A stretch of DNA of 64,000 nucleotides, taken from Paludibacteraceae bacterium (GTDB lineage: Bacteria > Bacteroidota > Bacteroidia > Bacteroidales > Paludibacteraceae). A model generated the notes under the pieces. The model was not told the origin of the DNA. It ran no database searches and worked only from the letters and a program-made list of their open reading frames with translations. Shown piece after piece: positions 6,815 through 14,417 of the stretch. The translations under genes and the position numbers were made by a program. The stretch spans positions 62,001 through 126,000 of the forward strand of contig JAFVTU010000020.1 of assembly GCA_017503075.1 (NCBI GenBank), given 5' to 3'. Positions within the stretch are counted from its first letter, which is position 1; each line of letters begins with the position of its first letter.

Positions 6815-8443
6815 ATGGCAAAGAATATTTCCTATAATGTAGAGGCGCGTGATGCCTTGAAACGTGGCGTAGATCAATTGGCAAACGCCGTGAAAGTAAC
6901 CCTCGGCCCTAAAGGTCGTAACGTAATCATCGACAAGAAGTTTGGTGCTCCACATATCACCAAAGATGGTGTGAGTGTAGCCAAAGAGATAGAGTTGCAA
7001 GATGCAGCTGAGAACCTCGGCGCACAACTCGTGAAAGAGGTGGCTAGCAAGACTGGCGACCAAGCAGGTGACGGTACCACTACCGCTACTGTGCTCACAC
7101 AAGCCATCGTGAGCGTGGGACTGAAGAACGTAACCGCAGGTGCTAACCCTATGGACCTCAAGCGCGGTATGGACAAAGCCGTGAGCGCTATTGTAGCCCA
7201 TATCAAAGCACAAAGCGAGGAAGTAGGCAACGACTTCGATAAGATCGAGCAAGTGGCTACCGTGTCTGCTAACAACGATGCTGAGATTGGTAAACTCATT
7301 GCCGATGCGATGCGCAAGGTGAGCAAGGATGGTGTGATCACCATTGGCGAAGCCAAAGGTATGGACACTACTATCGATGTAGTACAAGGTATGCAGTTCG
7401 ATCGCGGCTATATCAGCCCCTACTTCGTGACCAACACCGAGACCATGGAGGTGGAGATGGACCGCCCATATATCCTGCTCTATGACAAGAAGATTAGCAA
7501 CCTCAAGGAGCTTCTGCCTGTCTTGGAGCCAGCCGTACAAAGCGGTCGTCCACTATTGGTAATCGCAGAGGACGTAGATAGCGAGGCACTTACTACCTTG
7601 GTAGTCAATCGTTTGCGCGCACAATTGAAGATTTGCGCCGTGAAAGCTCCTGGCTTTGGCGATCGCCGCAAAGAGATGTTGGAGGATATCGCTATCCTCA
7701 CAGGTGGTACCGTCATCAGCGAAGAGAAGGGTATCAAACTGGAGAGTGCTACCATCGACATGCTGGGTACAGCAGAAACGATTACTGTGAACAAAGATAA
7801 CACCACTATCGTGAACGGCGCAGGCGACAAAGAAGCTATCGCAGCTCGCGTGGGACAAATCAAGGCACAAATAGTAGCCACTAAGTCCACCTACGACAAA
7901 GAGAAACTCCAAGAGCGTCTTGCTAAACTCGCAGGCGGCGTAGCCCAACTGAACGTAGGTGCTGCTTCCGAGGTAGAGATGAAGGAGAAGAAAGACCGCG
8001 TGGACGACGCGCTCAGCGCAACCCGTGCAGCGATTGAAGAAGGTATCGTAGCCGGTGGTGGTGTGGCATATATCCGTGCGCAAGCTGCTTTGGAAGGTCT
8101 CAAAGGCGAGAACGAGGATGAGCAAACGGGTATTGAGATTATCCGTCGCGCAGTAGAAGAGCCATTGCGCCAAATCGTAGCCAACGCAGGCAAAGAGGGT
8201 GCTGTGGTAGTGGATAAAGTACGCCAAGGCGAAGCAGACTTCGGCTACAACGCACGCAAGGATGTGTATGAGAACCTGAAAGCCGCAGGCGTGGTGGACC
8301 CAGCCAAGGTAACCCGCGTAGCATTGGAGAATGCTGCTAGTATCGCAGGTATGTTCCTCACCACCGAGTGCGTGATTACCGATATCAAAGAAGAGCATCC
8401 TGCTCCAGCAATGCCAGCTGGCGGCATGGGAGGGATGATGTAA
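6815..8443 (+). CDS. groEL: Chaperonin GroEL
   Basis: A 542-residue group I chaperonin, ATP-driven protein folding ring. I use the ATG at 6815 ([13 protein letters not shown]), the universal GroEL N-terminus, instead of the in-frame ATG at 6803, whose extra codons belong to the shared leader. Seen: [14 protein letters not shown], the ATP site [10 protein letters not shown], and the C-terminal GGM repeat tail (GGMGGMM). C-ending codons dominate, as expected for a highly expressed gene. A terminator follows at 8561. Confidence 0.98.
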   Translation: MAKNISYNVEARDALKRGVDQLANAVKVTLGPKGRNVIIDKKFGAPHITKDGVSVAKEIELQDAAENLGAQLVKEVASKTGDQAGDGTTTATVLTQAIVSVGLKNVTAGANPMDLKRGMDKAVSAIVAHIKAQSEEVGNDFDKIEQVATVSANNDAEIGKLIADAMRKVSKDGVITIGEAKGMDTTIDVVQGMQFDRGYISPYFVTNTETMEVEMDRPYILLYDKKISNLKELLPVLEPAVQSGRPLLVIAEDVDSEALTTLVVNRLRAQLKICAVKAPGFGDRRKEMLEDIAILTGGTVISEEKGIKLESATIDMLGTAETITVNKDNTTIVNGAGDKEAIAARVGQIKAQIVATKSTYDKEKLQERLAKLAGGVAQLNVGAASEVEMKEKKDRVDDALSATRAAIEEGIVAGGGVAYIRAQAALEGLKGENEDEQTGIEIIRRAVEEPLRQIVANAGKEGAVVVDKVRQGEADFGYNARKDVYENLKAAGVVDPAKVTRVALENAASIAGMFLTTECVITDIKEEHPAPAMPAGGMGGMM

Positions 8444-8451
8444 TTAGATCG

Positions 8452-8557
8452 CTTCGCTGTAGTTCGCTCGCGTTGCTCGCTGTAGAGTCTACAGGGCGTC
8501 AGCCCGATCTACAGCCCATTAGGGCGATCTACCATCTACAGGCGCTTGCGCCGATCT
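8452..8557. repeat. Class A array, GATCTAC word
   Basis: Words GATCTAC and CATCTAC separate hairpins GCTCGCGTTGCTCGC, GGGCGTCAGCCC, GCCCATTAGGGC and GGCGCTTGCGCC. The array lies between the groEL stop and its terminator, so it is transcribed as the 3' UTR. Confidence 0.75.
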
Positions 8558-8560
8558 ACA

Positions 8561-8590
8561 AAAAAATCGCACTTTCGGGTGCGATTTTTT
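8561..8590 (+). terminator. groEL terminator
   Basis: AAAAAATCGCAC and GTGCGATTTTTT around TTTCGG: a perfect 12-base stem ending in six T. Confidence 0.9.
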
Positions 8591-8599
8591 ATAGTAGTA

Positions 8600-8631
8600 T
8601 TTGTACAAATCGCAAAAAAGTAGTACCTTTG
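8600..8631 (+). promoter_or_regulatory. Promoter of the aminotransferase gene
   Basis: TTTG 8600-8603, 20-base spacer, TACCTTTG 8624-8631; start codon 40 bases further. Confidence 0.85.
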
Positions 8632-8670
8632 TGCCCGATTTGTTATACCAACTATATTAATCTATAATCT

Positions 8671-9876
8671 ATGATTATTTCCAACCGTATTGCTGCACTC
8701 GAAGAGTCAGCTACCTTGCAAGTGGCAGCGCTTTGCCAACAACTCCGTGCCGAGGGAGTAGATGTGATAGGTCTTTCACTAGGTGAACCTGATTTTCCTG
8801 CGCCCGCACATGTCAAGCAAGCGGCCATTGATGCTATCAACAACGATATCTCTCACTATGGTCCTACGCCAGGTTTTCCTGCCCTCCGTCAAGCTATTGC
8901 CGATACCCTCAACCGCGATATTCAGGCTTATCCTGTACGCCCATACAATGCCAACGAGATCGTGGTCTCTGTAGGTGCTAAGCAAGCACTCTGCAACGCC
9001 ATTGAGGCGCTGATCGGTCCTGGCGACGAGGTGATCATGCCTACACCATGCTGGGTGAGTTATGTGGAGATGGTGAAGATTGCGCAAGGCAAGAGCGTGA
9101 TTGTCAAGACTACGATGGACAACAATTTCTGCCTCACTGCTGAGCAACTTGAGGCTGCTATCACCCCTCAAACCAAACTGCTCATGCTCTGCTCACCAAA
9201 TAACCCTACGGGCTCTGTCTATACGCTTGATAATCTCAAAGCTTTGGTTGAGGTACTCAAGAAGCATCCACAGGTGAATGTCCTTGCTGACGAAATCTAC
9301 CAGCATATCCTTTATACCGGCAAACATGAGACCTTGGCGCAGTTCCCCGAACTCGAAGACCGCCTTATCATCATCAATGGTGTGAGCAAGGCGTACGCTA
9401 TGACGGGCTATCGTATTGGTTGGTTGGCTTGCCACGACAAGGAGCTCATTACTGCTGTCAAACGCCTTCAAGGTCAGACGATTAGCTGCGCTACTACTAT
9501 CGCGCAAAAAGCCGCTGAGGCTGCCTATACTGGCCCTCAGGAGTGTGTAGAAGAGATGCGCCAAGCTTTCCATCGCCGTCGCGATTTGATCGTGGGACTA
9601 GCTAAGGATATACCAGGCATGAAGGTGCTAGAGCCACAAGGAGCGTTCTATCTCTTCCCTGATGTGTCTGCCTTCTTTGGCAAGCAATACAATGGCCAAA
9701 CGATCCACAATGCCGACGAACTTGTGACCTACCTCCTTCAAGAGGCGCATGTGGCATGCGTATCAGGTAGTGCTTTTGGTGAAGACAACTGCATCCGCTT
9801 CTCCTATGCTACTAGCGAAGACCTCATCATCGAGGCCATGCGCCGCATGAAAGAGGCATTGGCCAAGTTGGTTTAA
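8671..9876 (+). CDS. PLP-dependent class I aminotransferase, aspartate-type
   Basis: A 401-residue fold-type I aminotransferase. It would transfer an amino group between an amino acid (aspartate, aromatic or alanine type) and a 2-oxo acid in the cytoplasm. Seen: the N-terminal LSLGEPDFPAP loop, the cofactor-binding segment SVGAKQALCNAI, CSPNNPTGSVY, the PLP Asp in VLADEIYQH, and the Schiff-base Lys in GVSKAYAMTGYRIGW. The C-terminal Arg for carboxylate binding is in DNCIRFSYA. It is monocistronic, with its own promoter and terminator. AspC-like by motif; exact substrate cannot be read. Confidence 0.92.
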   Translation: MIISNRIAALEESATLQVAALCQQLRAEGVDVIGLSLGEPDFPAPAHVKQAAIDAINNDISHYGPTPGFPALRQAIADTLNRDIQAYPVRPYNANEIVVSVGAKQALCNAIEALIGPGDEVIMPTPCWVSYVEMVKIAQGKSVIVKTTMDNNFCLTAEQLEAAITPQTKLLMLCSPNNPTGSVYTLDNLKALVEVLKKHPQVNVLADEIYQHILYTGKHETLAQFPELEDRLIIINGVSKAYAMTGYRIGWLACHDKELITAVKRLQGQTISCATTIAQKAAEAAYTGPQECVEEMRQAFHRRRDLIVGLAKDIPGMKVLEPQGAFYLFPDVSAFFGKQYNGQTIHNADELVTYLLQEAHVACVSGSAFGEDNCIRFSYATSEDLIIEAMRRMKEALAKLV

Positions 9877-9938
9877 TGAACGGCACGCAGTGCCTACAGG
9901 ACGCTTCGCTACAGCTTAGAGGCGAAAGACTATGATAC

Positions 9939-9969
9939 AAAAAAGAGTTGCATCTAGCAACTCTTTTTT
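9939..9969 (+). terminator. Terminator between convergent genes
   Basis: AAAAAAGAGTTGC with GCAACTCTTTTTT, a 13-base stem with A and T runs on either side; suitable for both converging genes. Confidence 0.85.
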
Positions 9970-9989
9970 CGTATTGTATCTATTCCCCG

Positions 9990-10096
9990 ATAGCCCGATG
10001 GCATTCTCTCGCCAATAGCCCATAGCCTATATCCCATAGCTCGCTTGCGAGCGTCCTATAGCCCGAAGGGCGTCCTCTAAACTGGCGCTCCGCGCC
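9990..10096. repeat. Class A array, CCCATAG/CCTATAG word
   Basis: Words such as GCCCATAG and CCTATAG alternate with hairpins GCTCGCTTGCGAGC, GCCCGAAGGGC and GGCGCTCCGCGCC. It overlaps the last codons of the transporter gene on the opposite strand. Confidence 0.75.
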
Positions 10097-11132
10097 TGCC
10101 TGCTCTCGACAGTTGTATCGAATTGAACAGGTTCTGCCAGATGATATATGCTGCGGGGGCTAGGGAAGCAATCGGCACTAGATAGGCTTGTGCCATCCAG
10201 ATGGCTAGGGTAGTGTTCTTCTGACCAAATGCTTGTCCTGCGGTGATACGGCTTACTTGTGCCATCGTGTAGTGGGCGGCATCAGGATTGATGAGCACAT
10301 CGTGATAATCCTCGCCTCTTGTGTTGGCGGGGAAGCATTGACCAATCCATTTACCCAGTCCAAATTGCAGCAGGCAGGTGATCAGAGAACCAATGCATAA
10401 AACACCGATGGTCCAATAGCTATACTCTTGATGGATAAGGGTGTAAGTTAAATCAGCCATCAGTATCACCAGTGTCACCACCCACACATAAAACGGCATC
10501 ACGGCCCATCTCTTGGACAGGGTAAAAGTCTTGCCAGTGCCCTTCTTGCGTTGATGCACATTGTATAGTATGCGCAGCAGCCAAGCCGCGATAAATGGAC
10601 CCAGCAGCAGTGGACTTATCTTGCGGAGAATCATCCAAAACGCGGGTACAAACTCTATTCCTGCGCTTGGGTTAACCATAGGGAAGAATAGCGGCACGAT
10701 TACTGCTGTAGCCACATTACTCAGCAATGTAAAAGAAGTCAAATTCTGAATACTACCTCCTAGCTTTCCTGCAATGATTGGTGCAGCAGTAGCGGTTGGC
10801 ATCAAGATACACAGCATTAATCCTTGTGCGATGATTTGCCAGTCGTTTTCACCTATTGCCCATTGCCCATAGCCCATAGCCAATATCCAATCGCCAATAG
10901 TCATTATCCCGTAGTATAGTCCTACGCCCAGCGCCAGCTGCACCACTAGCACCACCACATGCCATGTGCGCAAGCGGAGGTCCATAGGGTTGATCTTGCA
11001 AAATGTGAAGAACAGCATCAGGAAGATCAGCGGTGGCAACATCCATGTCAAATGTCGGAATAGCGGAAATCCCACTACTCCCACCAGCATGGCTAATGCC
11101 AATGCGTTTCTGTCCAAAAATGATTTTATCAT
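10077..11132 (-). CDS. BASS/SBF-family membrane transporter
   Basis: A 351-residue integral membrane protein of the bile acid:sodium symporter superfamily, with about nine to ten hydrophobic segments. Characteristic are a short PLIFLMLFFTFC helix near residue 35 and the signature PTATAAPIIAGKLGG near 110, typical of the crossover region of this fold. Two parts come from class A repeats: an in-frame insertion at about residues 76-94 (rich in Gly, Trp, Met) and the last ten residues, encoded by a GC hairpin module. Solute unknown; organic anions are transported by relatives. Confidence 0.8.
   Translation of the reverse strand: MIKSFLDRNALALAMLVGVVGFPLFRHLTWMLPPLIFLMLFFTFCKINPMDLRLRTWHVVVLVVQLALGVGLYYGIMTIGDWILAMGYGQWAIGENDWQIIAQGLMLCILMPTATAAPIIAGKLGGSIQNLTSFTLLSNVATAVIVPLFFPMVNPSAGIEFVPAFWMILRKISPLLLGPFIAAWLLRILYNVHQRKKGTGKTFTLSKRWAVMPFYVWVVTLVILMADLTYTLIHQEYSYWTIGVLCIGSLITCLLQFGLGKWIGQCFPANTRGEDYHDVLINPDAAHYTMAQVSRITAGQAFGQKNTTLAIWMAQAYLVPIASLAPAAYIIWQNLFNSIQLSRAGRRGAPV
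10851..10905. repeat. Class A heptamers inserted in the transporter gene
   Basis: Seven-base words CCCATTG, CCCATAG, CCCATAG, CCAATAT, CCAATCG and CCAATAG stand in direct succession inside the reading frame, read on the minus strand as Gly/Tyr/Trp/Met-rich residues without a stop. Confidence 0.8.
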
Positions 11133-11139
11133 ATTGTTT

Positions 11140-11333
11140 CGCTGTCGCTTTAGGTAATTGGCTCGCTTCGCTCACGAATGATGGTTCACTTTGTTCACGA
11201 ATGTTGGCTCGTTGCACTCACGTGAGCCGTAGGCGAGCCACTATTCGTAGCTTTGCTACCATTGTTCGTGCCTTTGGCACCACTATTCGTGAGCACGGCG
11301 TGCGAGCCATTATTTGTAGCTCTGCTACCGCTA
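11140..11333. repeat. Class A variant hairpin array
   Basis: Six hairpins (GGCTCGCTTCGCTC, GTTCACTTTGTTCAC, GTAGCTTTGCTAC, GTGCCTTTGGCAC, GTAGCTCTGCTAC and GAGCACGGCGTGC) are linked by ACGAATG, TTGGCTC and CCATTATTCG words. No gene seen. Confidence 0.7.
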
Positions 11334-12218
11334 TTATCTATTCACCGCCTTTACCCGATATCCTGCTTTGCGCAATTGTTCTAGCAATCCTTCATCTCCG
11401 CCTAAATAGATGGCATTGAGGGTGATAAATGCTTTGCCCTCCTTCAGGTACGGGCGTAATCGTTTCACCCATTGCTGGTTGCGCTGGCTATAGACCTTGT
11501 AATCCGAGAACGATAGCGAGGTCTGGTTATCGGGTGCTTTCACATAGTAGGCCATATCACTCAGGCGACCGTATAGATACATCTCCTTGATACGTTTCTC
11601 AAACTTCACTTCGTTTTCTGGATATTCCACCACTTTCATCAGTTCTTCGCATTGCCAATGAAATGGCTCTCGGTCAAACAGCATATACATCGTTTCGCCC
11701 ACGTCATCCAGTCCGTACACAGGTATATCCGTTTGTTGTGCCACTTTCTCAAAGAATGTTTCCATCGTCCGATTCTCGTCGTAATGCAGCCATCGTTTCA
11801 TCAGTTCATTGCGGTACATCTCGGTGAGGTACGATGGTTTCATTCGTCCTAATTTATCTAATCCCATGCCCAGATTGATGCGAAGTGCTTCGTCAATCTC
11901 CTGATACTGCTCATCGCTATAAAAATTGCGCAATCTCACCGAATCGGGTAGCAATGCGGCTTGTCGCAAAGCAGCCAGTGCTTCGTAGTCTTGCATGGCA
12001 AACTCGGTAATCACCTTGTTGCATTGGTTGTAGCATTTGAATACATTGGGTATAGTGTCCAGAAAGGTCATGTCCACCAGTCGATTGGTGGCTAGTATAT
12101 ACGACGGTGCTGCCGTCGCATTGCTTGATATGCGATACAGTACCTGCGCTTTCGTGGAACATGGAACCAGAAACCACGAACCCAAAATGATTACTATTAT
12201 CTGCCAAATTCTTTTCAT
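11334..12218 (-). CDS. TraB/GumN-like secreted protein lacking the family's His motifs
   Basis: A 294-residue exported protein (signal peptide 1-24, ending STKAQ). The overall pattern, with an N-terminal LYRISSN/SYIL strand and a C-terminal FITLNAIYLGGDEGLLEQL, matches TraB/GumN (TIKI-type) proteins, which are putative metalloproteases. The two GxxH motifs of the family are replaced: the first aligned site reads ATNRL and the second NAIYL. It is therefore probably not an active metallohydrolase. It shares the first residues MKRIWQI and 5' flank with the upstream TPR gene. Confidence 0.75.
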   Translation of the reverse strand: MKRIWQIIVIILGSWFLVPCSTKAQVLYRISSNATAAPSYILATNRLVDMTFLDTIPNVFKCYNQCNKVITEFAMQDYEALAALRQAALLPDSVRLRNFYSDEQYQEIDEALRINLGMGLDKLGRMKPSYLTEMYRNELMKRWLHYDENRTMETFFEKVAQQTDIPVYGLDDVGETMYMLFDREPFHWQCEELMKVVEYPENEVKFEKRIKEMYLYGRLSDMAYYVKAPDNQTSLSFSDYKVYSQRNQQWVKRLRPYLKEGKAFITLNAIYLGGDEGLLEQLRKAGYRVKAVNR

Positions 12219-12266
12219 ATCTCTAACCTTTCGCCTCTAACCTATAAACTAGCGGCTTCGCCGATC

Positions 12267-14261
12267 CTATTGAAACCTCGATATCAAGTTATATGCTTGA
12301 TAAATACCCAATTCGCCTGCTTTGCTCAAGTCAGCGATACCTTTCTCTACCTCGTTGATATAGATATATGTCAGTCCGCGGTTGAAGTATGCTTCTGCAA
12401 AGTCGCTATCCACCTCTATGGCTTGTGTGTAATAGGAAATTGCTGCCTTGAAGTCTTGTTGTAGGCAGAGCATATTGGCTTTGTTGTAGTAGGCAAAGGA
12501 GAAGTCTGGCTGATGATGGATCACATAGTCATAGTCGCGCATCATCAGTTCAAAGTCGGCACTCTCCATTGTTTCACCCATAGCGCGTTTGTATTCCAGC
12601 AGTTTGTATCGCCAGTTGGCTCGGCAGAAGTACGCAAAATATAGGTTACCATCCATCACAATTGCGCGTGTGATATCATCTAGAGCCGATGAGTAGTCCT
12701 GTACTAGGGCAAACTCTAGTGCGCGAGCGATATATGTGGCTGACAATCCATCTGTTGTACTAGTCCGTATTAGTAGGTCTATCTTGTTGGATAGTTGAGT
12801 GATCTGTGCAAAGTGTTGATTGACCATATCGGCTGTCAGAGTAATCTCTTTGGTGGAGAAGCGCAGCGCTGCGGGCAGGTACTGCTGACGATTGTACTTA
12901 TCGACACTTGCGTGTGAGTAATTGGTCTGTTTGAGTGATGTGGTATTGGTGGCGTAGTAGGATAATATAATATTGGGTTCGTTTACCACATCGGTATAGC
13001 GTTTTTGTATGCTTCCGCGTGTATCGCTCTCGTATTTAGTTTCTTCGTCATTCGCTTCTTGATTTTGTGCAGCCAGTGCCGAAAACTCTTTCCTTCTATC
13101 GTGTTGCTGTGGTTGGGATGCCGCTATTTGCATATCAGTTTTGAGGGATTGTATGCTATCTTTCTTCTGTTCAAGTTGATATGCTTGTTGTCGCAGTTGG
13201 AAGGCGGCTTTATCTTCTCCTAACGATGTCTGAGCTTGTGCCGCTAGGTAGTAGGCGGGTAGGAAGTATGGATAGCGTTGGATGATGGTTTGAAAATCAA
13301 CCAAAGCCTCTTCCCATTGTCGTAATTGCATCAGCACCATTCCTCGTTGGTAGTATATCTCTATTTGTTCGGGTGCTAGGGCGATAGCTTGAGTTAGGTC
13401 CTCCAGTGCGCGGTTGTAGTCGCCCAGTTCTTGTCGCATAACGCCTCGGTTGTAGTAGCATTGTGCATCTTTTGGTGCTAGTGTTACGGCTTTGTCATAA
13501 TCAGCCAGTGCACCACGATAGTTATGTTTGCGGTAGTAAATGATGGCTCTATTGATATAGTCTCCTGCCCATTTGCTACCATAGTCGATTGATCTGCACA
13601 GCGACTGCAGAGCTTCATCCTCCCTGTCTTGCATCAGTTGTACCAGTCCTAATGCTGACCAGTTGGCGGGGTTTTGCGAGTCATATTCGGTCGCTTTGGC
13701 AAAGGCGTTTAGTGCACAGATGGTGTCGTTGCTCCGTAGGCAGATACTACCTTTTTCAAAGTATAGTGCAGCCGATTGGGGCTCGCGGTGAATCAGGTGA
13801 TTGATATCTTGTAGTGCTCGTTCGAATAGTTTCATTTCGGCCAGCGCATCGGCGCGCATAGCGATATAGGTTTTGTTTTCAGGTGCAAACACCAGTGCTT
13901 CGCTGAAGTCTTTTTCGGCTTTCTCTGCTTGATTGGTTTGTCGATAGATGAATCCCCGGGTGTAATATGCTCCGGGTTGGAAGGGGTTGCGTGCGATGGC
14001 GGCGTTGCAGTCTTGTTCTGCGCCCACATAGTCGCCCAGTTGTATTTTGGCTATGGCACGTAGTAGATAGGGTTCGCTCAGGTAGGGTTTGAGTTTGATG
14101 ACTTGGTTAAAGTATTGTATGCTGAGCACGTAGTCGTCAAAGTACAGGGCATTGCGTCCAATCGCAGTGATGCGATCGGTATTCAGCTGTGCCTGTATGG
14201 AACCTACGGTCAGGCACCATACTCCAATACTGACTACTACTATCTGCCAAATTCTTTTCAT
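12267..14261 (-). CDS. Secreted TPR-repeat protein
   Basis: A 664-residue periplasmic protein. A signal peptide (1-24, ending IQAQ) precedes about ten tetratricopeptide repeats (residues 35-365), a charged linker with a Gln/Lys-rich part (365-430), and about three more repeats at 500-660 (for example YFAYFCRANWRYKL and AEAYFNRGLTYIYINEV). TPR arrays bind other proteins; several Bacteroidales members serve in secretion or peptidoglycan-linked complexes. It sits 48 bases upstream of the TraB-like gene with a similar signal peptide, and downstream of PBP1A. Partner unknown. Confidence 0.85.
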   Translation of the reverse strand: MKRIWQIVVVSIGVWCLTVGSIQAQLNTDRITAIGRNALYFDDYVLSIQYFNQVIKLKPYLSEPYLLRAIAKIQLGDYVGAEQDCNAAIARNPFQPGAYYTRGFIYRQTNQAEKAEKDFSEALVFAPENKTYIAMRADALAEMKLFERALQDINHLIHREPQSAALYFEKGSICLRSNDTICALNAFAKATEYDSQNPANWSALGLVQLMQDREDEALQSLCRSIDYGSKWAGDYINRAIIYYRKHNYRGALADYDKAVTLAPKDAQCYYNRGVMRQELGDYNRALEDLTQAIALAPEQIEIYYQRGMVLMQLRQWEEALVDFQTIIQRYPYFLPAYYLAAQAQTSLGEDKAAFQLRQQAYQLEQKKDSIQSLKTDMQIAASQPQQHDRRKEFSALAAQNQEANDEETKYESDTRGSIQKRYTDVVNEPNIILSYYATNTTSLKQTNYSHASVDKYNRQQYLPAALRFSTKEITLTADMVNQHFAQITQLSNKIDLLIRTSTTDGLSATYIARALEFALVQDYSSALDDITRAIVMDGNLYFAYFCRANWRYKLLEYKRAMGETMESADFELMMRDYDYVIHHQPDFSFAYYNKANMLCLQQDFKAAISYYTQAIEVDSDFAEAYFNRGLTYIYINEVEKGIADLSKAGELGIYQAYNLISRFQ

Positions 14262-14405
14262 ATCTCTCGCCTCTAACCTCTAACCTCTCACCTTTCACCT
14301 CTCACCTCTCGCCTTATCGCCTCATCGCCTCTTGCCTCATCGCCTCTTCGTCTCATAGCCAATAGCTCGCTAGCGAGCGTCCAATAGCCGCTCCGCGGCG
14401 TCCAC
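14262..14405. repeat. Class A array, CCTCTCG/CCTCTAA words
   Basis: About fifteen CCTCTAA, CCTCTCA, CCTTTCA and CCTCATCG words in tandem (7 bases, some 8), then CATAGCC words around hairpins GCTCGCTAGCGAGC and GCCGCTCCGCGGC. Confidence 0.8.
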
Positions 14406-14417
14406 TAAACACTCACC

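Noticed and set aside
7553-8398. Long open frame antisense to groEL (281 codons), and others antisense to groEL
   Set aside because: Mirror of strong codon bias; the encoded peptide is Cys/His/Leu rich and matches nothing known.
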